Below are positions 7,042 to 16,027 of a stretch of DNA of 52,500 bases, piece by piece. The stretch lies in contig JAPLTF010000036.1 of the NCBI GenBank assembly GCA_026398275.1, forward strand, positions 1 to 52,500, given 5' to 3'. Position 1 is the first letter of the stretch. Each line of letters starts with the position of its first letter. The notes beneath the pieces are model-generated. The model ran no database searches, was not told the DNA's origin, and was given only the letters and a program-made list of their open reading frames with translations. A program made the translations under genes and the position numbers. Origin of the DNA: Verrucomicrobiota bacterium (GTDB lineage: Bacteria > Verrucomicrobiota > Verrucomicrobiia > Chthoniobacterales > Terrimicrobiaceae).

Positions 7042-9768
7042 ATGAGCGGATACAAACACACCATCAAGCTGCCGAAGACGGATTTTCCCATGAAGGCGGG
7101 GCTGGCCCAGCGCGAGCCGGAGATGCTCGCGAAGTGGGAGGGCGACGGGCTTTACCGGAAAATCCAGGAGGCCCGGAAGGATCGGCCGCTCTATGTCCTG
7201 CACGACGGGCCGCCGTTCGCGAACGGCGATGTCCACATGGGGACGGCGCTGAACAAGATCCTGAAGGATTTTGTGGTGAAGTCGCGCTCGATGGCCGGGT
7301 TCCGGGCCCCGTTCATCCCGGGCTGGGATTGCCACGGGCTGCCGATCGAGTTCCGCGTGGTGAAATCCTCCGCCGGGCTGACGCCCGTCGAGGTCCGCCG
7401 CCGGTCCGAGGAATACGCGCGCAAATTCATCGACATCCAGCGCGCGCAGTTCCGGCGGCTCGGGGTGCTTGGAGATTGGGACCACCCGTATCTCACGCTC
7501 GATCCCGCATACGAGGCCGACATCATCCGCTCGTTCGGGCGTTTCGTGGAGGCGGGGCTCGTCTATCGCAAGAAGAAGCCCGTGCTTTGGAGCACGGGAG
7601 CACAGACCGCGCTGGCCGAGGCGGAGGTCGAATACCAGGACAAAACCTCTCCGGCGATTTTTGTTTTGTTCCCGCTCGCGAGCGGGGAGCTTGCCGGCAA
7701 GGCATCGGTTGTGATCTGGACGACGACGCCATGGACGCTGCCCGCCAACCTGGCGATTGCGATCCATGCGAAGCACACGTATTCCGCCGTGCGGGTCAGG
7801 CTCAACGGCTCGGAGCAAACGCTCGTGATGGCCGGGGCGCTCGTGGAAGGGTTCTGCTCGGCGACCGGGGCCGAAAAGATTGCGATCGAAAAAACATTTC
7901 CGGGAACCGAACTGGAAGGCCACCTTGCGCGGCACCCGTTCCTGGACCGCGCCGCGACGATCTACGCGGCGGACTTCGTGACCCTCGATGCCGGCACCGG
8001 CTGCGTCCATATCGCGCCCGGGCACGGGGAGGACGACTACAAGCTCGGGCTCGAGCACAGCCTTCCGCTGCTATCGCCGGTTGATGACAACGGCCGGTTT
8101 ACCGAGGAGTGCGGGCTGCCGGATTTTGTCGGCAAAAATGTTTTTGAGGCGAACGAGGGAATCATCGCGCTGCTCCAGGAAAAGGGAGCGCTCGCGGGGC
8201 GCGAATCTTATCAGCACAGCTATCCGCATTGCTGGCGGTCCAAGACGCCGGTCATCTTCCGCGCAGTCGAGCAATTTTTTATCCGGATCGATTCCATCCG
8301 CGCGGAGGCGCTCGCGGAGATCGACTCGGCGAAATGGCTTCCACACTGGGGCCGCAACCGGATCCGTGGGACCGTCGAGTCGCGCCCCGACTGGTGCATC
8401 TCGCGCCAGCGGACCTGGGGGGTTCCGCTGCCGGTCTTCTACGATGGGAACGGCGATCCGGTCCTTGATCCGGAGACGATCGCGAAGGTCGCGGATATTT
8501 TTGCGGAGCGCGGCACGAATTCGTGGTTCGAACTCGGCGACGAGGAATGGGCGAAGCTCGTCGGGCTGCCGGCTGGCGTGACCCGCCGGCACGACACGCT
8601 CGACGTGTGGATCGACTCCGGGCTCAGCCATGAGGCGGTCCTGCGCCGCCGGCCCGAGCTCGCGTTCCCGGCCGACCTTTACCTCGAGGCGACCGACCAG
8701 CATCGCGGGTGGTTCCAGAGCTCGCTCATGACCTCGGTGGCGATGAATAAAGTGGCGCCGTATCGCGCGGTGCTCACGCATGGGTTCGTCGTCGACATGG
8801 ACACGAGGAAGAAAATCTCGAAGTCGGCGCAGGGCGGATACCAGAAGCCGACGGAGGCGGATCACTATGTTGGAAAATACGGAGCCGACCTCCTTCGCCT
8901 GTGGGTCAGCAGCGTGAACTTCACCGACGACGTGCCATTTTCCGAAGAGATCTTCACGCGGCTCTCCGACGCCTACCGCAGGATCAGGAACACGCTGCGC
9001 ATCCTGCTCGCGAACCTGCACGACTACGACGCGTCCCGCCCGCCCGCTCCGGAGGACCTGACATTTGTGGACCGCTGGATTCTGGCGCGCCTGCAGGAGG
9101 TCGTCGGGACGTGCGCCGAGGGCTACGAGAGCCTGGAGTTCCACCGCGTTTACCACACGATCAACCAGTTCTGCGCGGTCGATCTGAGCAGCCTGTATGT
9201 GGATATCACCAAGGACCGGCTGTATTGCGACAAGGGGGATTCCGCGCGCCGCCGCGCCACCCAGTTTGCGATGCACAAGGTGCTGGATGCCTTGATCCGC
9301 CTGCTCGCGCCGATCCTGGCCTTCACCGCGGAGGAGGCCTGGGGGTATTTCCAAAAGGATTCGTCCGTCCACCTGCAGCTGTTTCCGGAGCCCGATCCCG
9401 CGTGGACAAACGCCGATGCGCTCCGGGAGATGGGCCGGCTGCTCGAGATTCGCGGGCTGATTTCCCAGACGGTCGAGAAGATCCAGAAGGCCGGAGAGAT
9501 CGGGAGCGCGCTGGAGGCGAGGATCTCCCTCACCGTGCCGGCGGCGGATCTGGCTTTGCTGGACCCGCTCGGCGGGGAGTTGGAGGAGCTGTTCATCCTG
9601 AGCAACCTTGGCGTCGCTTCCGGCGGAGAAGCCGGGGTGACGGCGACAAAAACCTCCGCCGTCCGCTGCGAGCGATGCTGGCGCCACCGGGATGAAGTCG
9701 GTTCGAGCGCGGCGCACCCGACGTTGTGTTCGCGGTGCGAGGAGGCTGTTGCGGACATGCCTGCATGA
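7042..9768 (+). CDS. ileS: Isoleucine-tRNA ligase
   Basis: This class I aminoacyl-tRNA synthetase charges tRNA-Ile and edits valine. The 908 residues show, in order, the HIGH-type motif PPFANGDVHMGTALN (about 54-68), the editing domain (TTTPWTLPANLAIAI near residue 229), the KMSKS-type loop RKKISKSAQG (about 592-601), the anticodon-binding helical domain, and a C-terminal zinc finger with CERCWRHR and CSRCEEAV. The length is typical of bacterial IleRS. The start ATG is preceded by GGTGGAGG. Its stop overlaps the lspA start (ATGA), the common ileS-lspA pairing. Confidence 0.98.
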   Translation: MSGYKHTIKLPKTDFPMKAGLAQREPEMLAKWEGDGLYRKIQEARKDRPLYVLHDGPPFANGDVHMGTALNKILKDFVVKSRSMAGFRAPFIPGWDCHGLPIEFRVVKSSAGLTPVEVRRRSEEYARKFIDIQRAQFRRLGVLGDWDHPYLTLDPAYEADIIRSFGRFVEAGLVYRKKKPVLWSTGAQTALAEAEVEYQDKTSPAIFVLFPLASGELAGKASVVIWTTTPWTLPANLAIAIHAKHTYSAVRVRLNGSEQTLVMAGALVEGFCSATGAEKIAIEKTFPGTELEGHLARHPFLDRAATIYAADFVTLDAGTGCVHIAPGHGEDDYKLGLEHSLPLLSPVDDNGRFTEECGLPDFVGKNVFEANEGIIALLQEKGALAGRESYQHSYPHCWRSKTPVIFRAVEQFFIRIDSIRAEALAEIDSAKWLPHWGRNRIRGTVESRPDWCISRQRTWGVPLPVFYDGNGDPVLDPETIAKVADIFAERGTNSWFELGDEEWAKLVGLPAGVTRRHDTLDVWIDSGLSHEAVLRRRPELAFPADLYLEATDQHRGWFQSSLMTSVAMNKVAPYRAVLTHGFVVDMDTRKKISKSAQGGYQKPTEADHYVGKYGADLLRLWVSSVNFTDDVPFSEEIFTRLSDAYRRIRNTLRILLANLHDYDASRPPAPEDLTFVDRWILARLQEVVGTCAEGYESLEFHRVYHTINQFCAVDLSSLYVDITKDRLYCDKGDSARRRATQFAMHKVLDALIRLLAPILAFTAEEAWGYFQKDSSVHLQLFPEPDPAWTNADALREMGRLLEIRGLISQTVEKIQKAGEIGSALEARISLTVPAADLALLDPLGGELEELFILSNLGVASGGEAGVTATKTSAVRCERCWRHRDEVGSSAAHPTLCSRCEEAVADMPA

Positions 9769-10241
9769 AATCCGCCCTTCGATACCTGCTGCTGCTGACG
9801 CTTCCGCTCTACATCGCGGACCAGGTGACAAAATGGCTGGTGCTCCAAAATATTGGGACGGACGAAGTCGTCCAGGTCGTTCCCCGTGTTTTGGATTTTG
9901 TGCAGGTCCACAATACGGGAGCCGCCTTTGGAATGCTGAAGGACAGCAATCTCTTTTTTATCCTGCTGGCCGCCGCCGCCCTGATCGTTGTCGGCGTGCT
10001 CGCATGGAAGGGGGCATTTGCAGGGGCGCCCACGAGGATCGGCGCCGCACTTCTTGTCTCGGGGATTCTGGGGAATCTCACCGACCGCCTGCTCCACGGG
10101 TTTGTTGTGGATTTTCTCGATGTGATCCTGCCGTGGTATGGCCACTGGCCGGCGTTTAATATTGCGGATTCCTGCATCTGCATCGCTGCGGGGCTTTTTA
10201 TTTTTGATGGGTTTCTGCCAGGCAAAGCGCCGGGGCGCTGA
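9765..10241 (+). CDS. lspA: Lipoprotein signal peptidase (signal peptidase II)
   Basis: This inner-membrane aspartic protease removes signal peptides from diacylglyceryl-modified prolipoproteins. The 158-residue protein has four predicted membrane segments. The two catalytic aspartates sit in GNLTDRLLHG (Asp107) and FNIADSCI (Asp135), and the VHNTGAAFG motif is intact. The ATG at 9765 is chosen because it overlaps the ileS stop by 4 bp and gives a normal N-terminal membrane helix; an earlier in-frame start at 9726 would add 13 residues inside ileS. Confidence 0.96.
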   Translation: MKSALRYLLLLTLPLYIADQVTKWLVLQNIGTDEVVQVVPRVLDFVQVHNTGAAFGMLKDSNLFFILLAAAALIVVGVLAWKGAFAGAPTRIGAALLVSGILGNLTDRLLHGFVVDFLDVILPWYGHWPAFNIADSCICIAAGLFIFDGFLPGKAPGR

Positions 10242-10242
10242 T

Positions 10243-10731
10243 ATGAGAAAAAATGAGAGTGATGGGAAGTATGGGAGGGATGACAGCCAGGCGGAGCATT
10301 TCTCCCATAAATCCCAGTCTTCTCATCCCTCCCATGACCCGATTGCCCTCGGCCTCCCGCATCGAAAGCCCTTCTTGTTTGTGGACCGCGTGACCCATTT
10401 TGAACCGGGCATCAGCGCAGAGGGGGAAAAAACATTCGCCGTGGACGACCCGATGTTTGCGGGACATTTTCCCGGAAATCCGGTCGTTCCCGGGGTGATC
10501 CTGACCGAGGCGCTGGCGCAGGTGGCCGGGATCGCCGGAGCCTCGAAAACGGGGTTCCTTCTCTCCGCGATCCGGGCGATGAAATTTCCCTCCCCGGCGA
10601 GGCCCGGAGAAAAAATCCTGCTGCGGGCGATGAAGGCCGGGTCGCTTGGCGGGCTCATTCAATTTTCCGTTTCCGCACAAGTCAACGGGCAGATCGTCGC
10701 CGACGGCCAGGTCGTGTTGAACGAGCTATAG
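10243..10731 (+). CDS. fabZ: FabZ-like 3-hydroxyacyl-ACP dehydratase
   Basis: This hot-dog-fold enzyme of type II fatty acid synthesis dehydrates 3-hydroxyacyl-ACP. The catalytic pair is His40 in LPHRKPFLFVDRV and Glu89 in VVPGVILTEALAQVAG, with GHFPGNP between them. From the ATG at 10243 (2 nt after lspA) it has 162 residues. The first ~32 (Ser/His/Lys-rich, ending HPSHDP) are not family-like and are encoded by an inverted repeat (see 10271-10335). No later in-frame start is available before the first conserved motif, so the extension is probably translated. It ends by overlapping a convergent gene by 6 bp. Confidence 0.88.
   Translation: MRKNESDGKYGRDDSQAEHFSHKSQSSHPSHDPIALGLPHRKPFLFVDRVTHFEPGISAEGEKTFAVDDPMFAGHFPGNPVVPGVILTEALAQVAGIAGASKTGFLLSAIRAMKFPSPARPGEKILLRAMKAGSLGGLIQFSVSAQVNGQIVADGQVVLNEL
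10271..10335. repeat. 13-bp perfect inverted repeat inside the fabZ 5' end
   Basis: ATGGGAGGGATGA at 10271-10283 is exactly complementary to 10323-10335, with a 39-nt loop. Further ATGGGA-like units (10262-10267, and TCTCCCAT in reverse in the loop) make it look like a multi-copy intergenic palindrome that has been read into the fabZ frame. Confidence 0.8.
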
Positions 10732-11538
10732 CCCGACGGTTTCCGAGTCCTCCCGCGGCGGCTTTCCGAGCAGAAACAACCGGGCCGGGATGACCTGGTT
10801 TAGCCAGTCGAGATGAGGGGGGAGAACCCTCCGGCGGTTCCGCCATTCCGCTTCGACGATCAAAAAATCCGGCGCGGCTTCCTGCACGATGTCGCAAAGC
10901 ATGAACCCGGTGTTCGACTCGACGGTGCGCAGATCGACGTCCGGGGCGATTTCTTCAAGCGCCTCGCGGAGGTGTTCGATCTCCGAGTGGTCCTCCTCAT
11001 GCCCGAGCGCTGCATCGCGCGCATGGGCAAACGGACTGTCCGCCGCAAGGATTGAAATGCTGGCCGGTTCAATCGAGACGAGGGCAGTTCGTGCGAGCTG
11101 CCAGCGGGGCCGGTGGGCTTCGATCATGAGGCAGGCTGTGGCCTGCTCGCCGGGATCCGTCTCGACCGGAGCGGGGATCAGGAGAAGGTCGCATGGCGCG
11201 CGCTGGAGAAGTTCGCGCACCACGTCGCCCGTGAAATTCCGGATTTCGCTCCGATGGTCAACCGCCCCCGCGATGAGGAGATCAAAATACTCGCTCGCGG
11301 CCGCATCGACGAGCGCCTCCGCGGGCGTGTCGCCTTCGCACCAGTAAATATCGACTTCTCCGCGGCCGAGCTCCCCGAACGCATCATGGAATTTTGACAC
11401 CTTCTCATCGGACCGTTCCCCGGCGTGAAGGACGCTGAGACGGGCACCAAATTTGAGCGCAATGCGGTCGGCTTCCGCAATCACCGCCCGAAAGCGGGGA
11501 GAGAAGGTTGCGGCGACGGCAAAATGCGGTTCAGACAT
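10726..11538 (-). CDS. Tandem universal stress protein (UspA-like)
   Basis: The 270 residues comprise two Usp-like halves. The first half carries the Rossmann-like pattern with FDLLIAGAVDHRSEIRNFTG and DVVRELLQRAPCDLLLIPAP, the expected G-x2-G-x9-G(S/T)-like region with a degraded nucleotide loop. The second half (about 140-270) is more divergent and ends PDFLIVEAEWRNRR and ARLFLLGKPP. No membrane segment is present. Usp proteins help cells survive starvation or envelope stress; whether this one binds ATP is uncertain because the glycine-rich loop is weak. It ends convergently with fabZ (6-bp overlap). The dehydrogenase gene lies 113 bp upstream on the same strand. Confidence 0.75.
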   Translation of the reverse strand: MSEPHFAVAATFSPRFRAVIAEADRIALKFGARLSVLHAGERSDEKVSKFHDAFGELGRGEVDIYWCEGDTPAEALVDAAASEYFDLLIAGAVDHRSEIRNFTGDVVRELLQRAPCDLLLIPAPVETDPGEQATACLMIEAHRPRWQLARTALVSIEPASISILAADSPFAHARDAALGHEEDHSEIEHLREALEEIAPDVDLRTVESNTGFMLCDIVQEAAPDFLIVEAEWRNRRRVLPPHLDWLNQVIPARLFLLGKPPREDSETVGL

Positions 11539-11651
11539 CGGGATGTAACTTCGTGCGAACCCTCCACGGCTTCCAGCGGAAAATCAAGCTTTCGCGAGAT
11601 TTATGATGGCCTGGAAATACGTCGTGGGTTCCTGCTTCACGAGCCAGTGGT

Positions 11652-12695
11652 TCATGGGTTTTGTGCGAAGTGGTTGAGAATATTTTCCGAGGTGGTTTTG
11701 CTGATGAACTCCCGCGACTCGGTGCTGTTGTAGGCATTGTGCGGGGTGAAGACCACCTGCGGCCTGCGGAGGAGCGCGTTGCTGGCGATGTAGCGCGAAA
11801 TTTCTTTCATGCGGCCTGCGGGGAGGGCGATGCGGTCGTTGTCCATCCCCGCCCCGCGCACCCTGTCGGCAATCTGCGCGCCCAGCAGGGCGGTGGCTCC
11901 GCCGTGGAAGACGCCCTCCTCCTCGATGACATCGAGGCCGGCCCCGCCTACCTGCCCGCTGTCGAGCGCCTCGATCAGCGCCTCGGAATCGATGAGCCGC
12001 CCGCGCGCGGTGTTCACGATCAGCACGCCCGCCCGGCAGCGGGACAGCGTCTCCCGGTTGAGGATGTGGTGGGTTTCCTGGTTGAGCGGGATGTGGAGGG
12101 TGATGACGTGGGATTCGCGGATGAGGTGCTCGAAGGACGTGTATTTGAAATCCAGCAGCTCGGTGTGGAGCGGGTTGGGGTGCGAGTCGTAGGCGATCAC
12201 CTTCATGCCGAATGCCGCGGCGATCCGGATCACATGCAGCCCGACCCGCCCCGCGCCGACGACGCCCAGAGTGCTTCCGCGCAGGTCCATGCCGCGGAAT
12301 TTCTCATGGGTGAACTTTCCGGCGAGCGCGGCCTCGGTCGACTCGCGGAGCCTCCGCGAAAGCGCGAGCATGAGGGCGAACGTGTGCTCGGCGACCGTGT
12401 TTTCCCCGTAGCCGCTGACGTGGGTGATCGCGACCCGCCGCTTCGCGCAGGCCTCCAGGTCGAGGTGGTCGAATCCCATCGAGCGGGTGGCGATCATCCG
12501 CAGGGCGGGATGGCCGTCGAGAAAGCGCTCATCGATCCGGTCGTTGATGAAGATGGAGATGACCTCGACGTCCTCCGGGACGTCGCGCAGCGCGGGCTGG
12601 AAGGAGACATCGAACTTCTCGAACTTCTCCGAGAAAAATTCCTCCTCCTCCGGCTCGGTCGCCACGAAACAAATTTTCCTGCTTTCCATGGACAT
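11652..12695 (-). CDS. D-isomer-specific 2-hydroxyacid dehydrogenase (D-lactate dehydrogenase-like)
   Basis: This NAD-dependent enzyme would interconvert a 2-keto acid and a D-2-hydroxy acid. Of the 347 residues, the N- and C-terminal parts form the flavodoxin-like catalytic domain and the middle forms the NAD domain, with LGVVGAGRVG as dinucleotide loop. The catalytic triad is visible as Arg in NTARGRLIDS, Glu in LDVIEEEG and His in FTPHNAYNS. The MGFDHLDLEAC motif resembles D-lactate dehydrogenases of the LdhA/VanH group more than SerA, and there is no ACT domain. The start is ATG 12695 (MSMES); ATG 12689 is equally possible. The frame extends further upstream, but that part is antisense to tmk and is not real. 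It is divergent to tmk with a 15-bp gap. Confidence 0.88.
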   Translation of the reverse strand: MSMESRKICFVATEPEEEEFFSEKFEKFDVSFQPALRDVPEDVEVISIFINDRIDERFLDGHPALRMIATRSMGFDHLDLEACAKRRVAITHVSGYGENTVAEHTFALMLALSRRLRESTEAALAGKFTHEKFRGMDLRGSTLGVVGAGRVGLHVIRIAAAFGMKVIAYDSHPNPLHTELLDFKYTSFEHLIRESHVITLHIPLNQETHHILNRETLSRCRAGVLIVNTARGRLIDSEALIEALDSGQVGGAGLDVIEEEGVFHGGATALLGAQIADRVRGAGMDNDRIALPAGRMKEISRYIASNALLRRPQVVFTPHNAYNSTESREFISKTTSENILNHFAQNP

Positions 12696-12710
12696 GAATG
12701 AGGGCCCAGT

Positions 12711-13370
12711 ATGAACGGTCTCCCGATGGAAACAAGCACGGCCAGCAAAGGACTTTTTCTCACATTCGAAGGATCGGAGGGATGCGGAAAATCCACCCAG
12801 ATCCACCTGCTCGCAGAGGCGCTGCGATCCCTTGGGCAGGATCCGCTGCTCGTGCGCGAGCCCGGGGGGACGCCCTCCGGCGAGGTGATCCGGCACCTGC
12901 TCCAGCACGCGCCCGAGGGGGCGGCGCTCACCGCGGAATCCGAGCTCCTGCTTTTCGCCGCCAGCCGCGCCCAACTCGTCCGCGAGGTGATCCGCCCCGC
13001 TCTCCTGGCGGGCCGCACCGTGATCTCCGACCGGTTTTTCGATTCGACCACGGTCTACCAGGGGGTTGCGCGGAAGATCCCGCCGGAAGTGACCGCCAGG
13101 ATCAACGCCTTTGCTGTCGGCGTCTGCCTCCCCGACCTGACCTTCCTGATCGATCTCGACCGCGCCACCGCCATCGAGCGCATGGGGGGCAGGAACCGGG
13201 ATCCGGACCGGATCGAGCGTGAATCCGAAGCATTTTTTGAAGCCGTCAGGCACGGATATCTCGAGCTCGCCGCCCGCGAAACCCAACGCATCCGCGTCCT
13301 CGATGGGGCGCGGCCACCGGAGGAGATCGCGGCGCTGATCCGGGCGCATCTCACTAGTGGGTATTTATAA
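12711..13370 (+). CDS. tmk: Thymidylate kinase
   Basis: It phosphorylates dTMP to dTDP with ATP. The 219 residues carry the P-loop FEGSEGCGKST (about 19-29), the REPGGTPSGE dTMP-binding segment, the DRFFDSTTVYQG motif (DRY/H equivalent) and the lid region GGRNRDPDRIE. All are normal for bacterial Tmk. The ATG at 12711 follows GAGGG; a second Met at residue 6 is possible. The start region is shared with the divergent dehydrogenase gene, so the two promoters overlap. Confidence 0.96.
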   Translation: MNGLPMETSTASKGLFLTFEGSEGCGKSTQIHLLAEALRSLGQDPLLVREPGGTPSGEVIRHLLQHAPEGAALTAESELLLFAASRAQLVREVIRPALLAGRTVISDRFFDSTTVYQGVARKIPPEVTARINAFAVGVCLPDLTFLIDLDRATAIERMGGRNRDPDRIERESEAFFEAVRHGYLELAARETQRIRVLDGARPPEEIAALIRAHLTSGYL

Positions 13371-13436
13371 TGCGTTTGCCCTGGGGGGCGCGGAGGTGTT
13401 GCGCATTTTGCTTCGGCATCGTAGGCTGACTGACCC

Positions 13437-14180
13437 ATGCGAAGATGGCATTTCTGGATCGCACTTCTCTGTTTGCTGCCGGTGCTGGCTGCGGTTCCGC
13501 AGCCGGAGCAGGTCCGGACGCGGGTGGCTGACGGATTTGATCAGCCGGTTGGAAAGCCGGAAGCGGAGGGGTATTATACCTCGCGCGGGTTTCTTTCCTA
13601 CCATCCGGGAGAAGATTGGAACGGGCTGAAGGGCGGCAACAGCGATTTGGGAGCTCCAGTTTTTGCGATCGGGCACGGGTATGTGACATTTGCCAGGGAC
13701 GCCCGCATGGGGTGGGGAAATGTCGTGTTGATCCGGCACATCTTCATGGAGAACGGGCAGCTGCAGACGGTGGACTCGATGTATGCGCACCTGGATAAAA
13801 TTCTGGTCCGCGAGGGGCAGCAGATCACGCGCGGGCAGCAGGTCGGGACGATCGGGACAAACCGCGGGATGTATGTCGCGCACCTGCATTTCGAAATCCG
13901 CAAGAACCTAAACATCGGGATCAACCGTTCCGCCTTCAAGCGGGACCTCACAAATTATTATCGCCCCGGCCAGTTCATTACCGCCCGGAGGACTCTCCCG
14001 GGCGGAGGGCGCAGCGCGATGATAGCAATCAACACCTACAGTATCGGGAACATCGCAGCCCCCCCGACTGATGAATCGAAGCTGCGCAGCAACGCCAGGG
14101 CCGAGGCAAAGCCAAGCCCGTTGAAGCCCGCAGCGGAGCGGAAGAGCACCTTCCGGGTGAACCGGTTCGAGGATCTGTGA
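13437..14180 (+). CDS. Exported M23-family metallopeptidase (LytM-like)
   Basis: The 247-residue protein begins with a signal peptide (basic RR, hydrophobic core ALLCLLPVLAAV, cleavage near residue 20). The zinc site of the LytM/M23 fold is present: His56 and Asp60 in HPGEDWN and the HLHFE motif with His149 and His151. A low-complexity basic tail (about 200-247) follows. It would act in the periplasm on peptidoglycan cross-bridges, as an endopeptidase or as an EnvC-like amidase activator. The intact zinc ligands favour an active enzyme. It is 66 bp after tmk and converges on avtA with 20 bp between stops. Confidence 0.88.
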   Translation: MRRWHFWIALLCLLPVLAAVPQPEQVRTRVADGFDQPVGKPEAEGYYTSRGFLSYHPGEDWNGLKGGNSDLGAPVFAIGHGYVTFARDARMGWGNVVLIRHIFMENGQLQTVDSMYAHLDKILVREGQQITRGQQVGTIGTNRGMYVAHLHFEIRKNLNIGINRSAFKRDLTNYYRPGQFITARRTLPGGGRSAMIAINTYSIGNIAAPPTDESKLRSNARAEAKPSPLKPAAERKSTFRVNRFEDL

Positions 14181-14200
14181 AATTCCAGAGTCGGCGCGCG

Positions 14201-15457
14201 TCACTGCCCGCGTGCAATCTCCTCCGCGATGATCCGCAGCCCGGCGCGGACTTCCTCATCGGGCATGGCGAAGGAAACCCGCAGGCACTCGTGGCGGTGC
14301 ATCCATCCATCCTCCGGCAATCCGAAGAAGAAGTATTCCCCGGGGACGACCAGCACGCCGCGTTTTTTGAGACATTCGTAGAGTTCGCGGGAGGAGCGGC
14401 GGGAGTTTTCGATCCAAATCCAAAGGAACATGGCACCCTCGCTCTGGTGGAGAAAGCAGGGTGCGTCGCGGGGAAAAAACTCTTCGATGTCCGCGAGGGC
14501 CGCGTTGCGTTTCCGGAGGTAGAACGGCCGGATGACCTCGCGGCTCAGGTCGAGAATCTGCCGGCTCTGGAGGAGCGGCCCGGCGATCGACTGGCCAAAG
14601 TTTCCGTTCGCGAGCCCGGTGACCGCCATCATTGAGGAGATCGCCGAGGCGATTTCCGGCGGACCGACGACGAAGGCGGTTCTTGTTCCGGGAAGCCCGA
14701 ATTTGGAGAGGCTCATCACATGGACGGTGTGATCCGTCCAAAGCGGTTTCCCCTCGCCGAAGACGATTCCCGGGAACGGCCATCCATAGGCGTTGTCGAT
14801 GATCAGGGGGATATCCAGATTTCCGGCGAGCGCGGCGAGGCGTCCCAGTTCCGCGTCCGAAATCAGATTTCCACTGGGATTGGTTGGCCGCGAAACGCAG
14901 ATCCCTCCGATCTCCGGGCCCGGGTCCAGGCTCTGAAAATCGATATGGTATTTGAACGAATGCGCGCCGGTTTTTTCGATGAGCGGGCGCTGGGACTCGA
15001 ACATCCCGGGTTCGAGGGCCTGGTTTGCGTAGCCGATGTATTCCGGCATGAGCGGGAAAAGGATTTTTCCCTGCGATCCATCCGGGCGCACCCCGCCGAG
15101 GAGGTTGAACAGAAAGAAGAACGCGGTTTGTCCCCCGGGGGTGACGGCGATATTTTCCGGTCCGACCGGCCAGCCGTATTCTGTGCTGAGGAGCTCCGCC
15201 AGCCACCGGATGCAGTCGGGGTTTCCGCGCGGCGGGTCGTAGATTGCGAGTGTGCGGCGGAGCGTTTCCGGATCGCGGGTGATCTCCTGCATGCGCCGGC
15301 GCCAGACTTCCTCCATGGCCGGAATGTGAGCAGGATTTCCCCCGCCGAGCATGTGTGGGGAAGGCCCCGAAGCGCCGAGCGCATGGCCAAGATCGTCCAT
15401 CAATTGCTCGATGCCGCTTCCCCCGGCCAGCATCTGCCCGCGCGAGGAGAATTTCAC
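14201..15457 (-). CDS. avtA: Valine-pyruvate aminotransferase
   Basis: This PLP enzyme exchanges the amino group between valine and pyruvate (valine/alanine balance). The sequence closely follows E. coli AvtA in motifs: MLGGGNPAHIPAMEEVWR, LFPLMPEYIGYANQALEP, ICVSRPTNPSGNLISDAEL, the PLP lysine in VMSLSKFGLPGTRT, and SEGAMFLWIWIE near the end. The start is GTG 15457, which overlaps the TGA of the HIT gene (GTGA), giving 418 residues, the expected length. The open frame that continues to 15700 is antisense-like, Arg/Pro-rich sequence within the HIT gene and is not part of the protein. The overlap implies co-transcription with the HIT gene. Confidence 0.95.
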   Translation of the reverse strand: MKFSSRGQMLAGGSGIEQLMDDLGHALGASGPSPHMLGGGNPAHIPAMEEVWRRRMQEITRDPETLRRTLAIYDPPRGNPDCIRWLAELLSTEYGWPVGPENIAVTPGGQTAFFFLFNLLGGVRPDGSQGKILFPLMPEYIGYANQALEPGMFESQRPLIEKTGAHSFKYHIDFQSLDPGPEIGGICVSRPTNPSGNLISDAELGRLAALAGNLDIPLIIDNAYGWPFPGIVFGEGKPLWTDHTVHVMSLSKFGLPGTRTAFVVGPPEIASAISSMMAVTGLANGNFGQSIAGPLLQSRQILDLSREVIRPFYLRKRNAALADIEEFFPRDAPCFLHQSEGAMFLWIWIENSRRSSRELYECLKKRGVLVVPGEYFFFGLPEDGWMHRHECLRVSFAMPDEEVRAGLRIIAEEIARGQ

Positions 15458-15969
15458 CGGAGGTTGCTCTGGATTTTCATCAGCCGCTCGTAAAGCGGCT
15501 GGAGGGCTTCCGGGACGATCCGGGTGCCGCCGATGACTGCGATGAAGTTCGAGTCGCCCACCCAGCGGGGGACGATGTGAATGTGCAGGTGGTCGTCCAC
15601 TCCCGCGCCGGCGACTTTGCCGAGGTTCCAGCCGATGTTGAACCCCTGCGCCTTCACTGCCTGCTCCAGCAACTTCTGCGCGTGAATGGCCAGCTCCCAC
15701 AGCTCCAGGACCTCACCTTCGGCGAGGTCTTCCATGCGGTGAACCTTCCGATAAGGAACGGCCATGAGATGCCCCGCCGAGTAGGGGTATTTGTTCATGA
15801 TGAGGAAGGCGGATTTTCTTCTCGTGACGACGAGATGGGCGGCATCGTCGTCCGACTGCGCGGCCTCGCCGAGGAAATCCCGCCCCGTCCGGTGCTCTGC
15901 CTGAAAATACTCGACGCGCCAGGGGGCCCAGAGCGATTCGAGGTGGCGCTTGGGGAATTCTTCGTTCAT
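15454..15969 (-). CDS. HIT-family nucleotide hydrolase/phosphorylase
   Basis: The 171-residue protein has the N-terminal LWAPWRVEYF signature typical of the Ap4A phosphorylase-like HIT branch of actinobacteria and relatives, and the catalytic triad HLHIHIVPRW (His127, His129, His131). It probably splits dinucleoside polyphosphates or adenylated compounds. The start ATG at 15969 gives normal length. It is the first gene of a coupled pair with avtA. The substrate is not deducible. Confidence 0.9.
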   Translation of the reverse strand: MNEEFPKRHLESLWAPWRVEYFQAEHRTGRDFLGEAAQSDDDAAHLVVTRRKSAFLIMNKYPYSAGHLMAVPYRKVHRMEDLAEGEVLELWELAIHAQKLLEQAVKAQGFNIGWNLGKVAGAGVDDHLHIHIVPRWVGDSNFIAVIGGTRIVPEALQPLYERLMKIQSNLR

Positions 15970-16027
15970 CGGGGCGAGTATGGACGATGGGCCCGCTCGT
16001 TGCGAATCGAAAACGCTTTCAGTGGTG

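Noticed and set aside
6697-8058. 453-codon minus frame opposite ileS
   Set aside because: Shadow of ileS, Arg/Pro-rich, no motifs.
8071-9831. 586-codon minus frame opposite ileS
   Set aside because: Shadow of ileS and lspA start, no recognisable domain.
12696-13349. N-terminal extension of the 2-hydroxyacid dehydrogenase frame
   Set aside because: It would be antisense to tmk, which is clearly coding; the normal protein begins at 12695 or 12689.
15458-15700. Upstream extension of avtA into the HIT gene
   Set aside because: GTG 15457 with GTGA overlap gives normal AvtA; the extension is low-complexity sequence in an alternative frame of the HIT gene.
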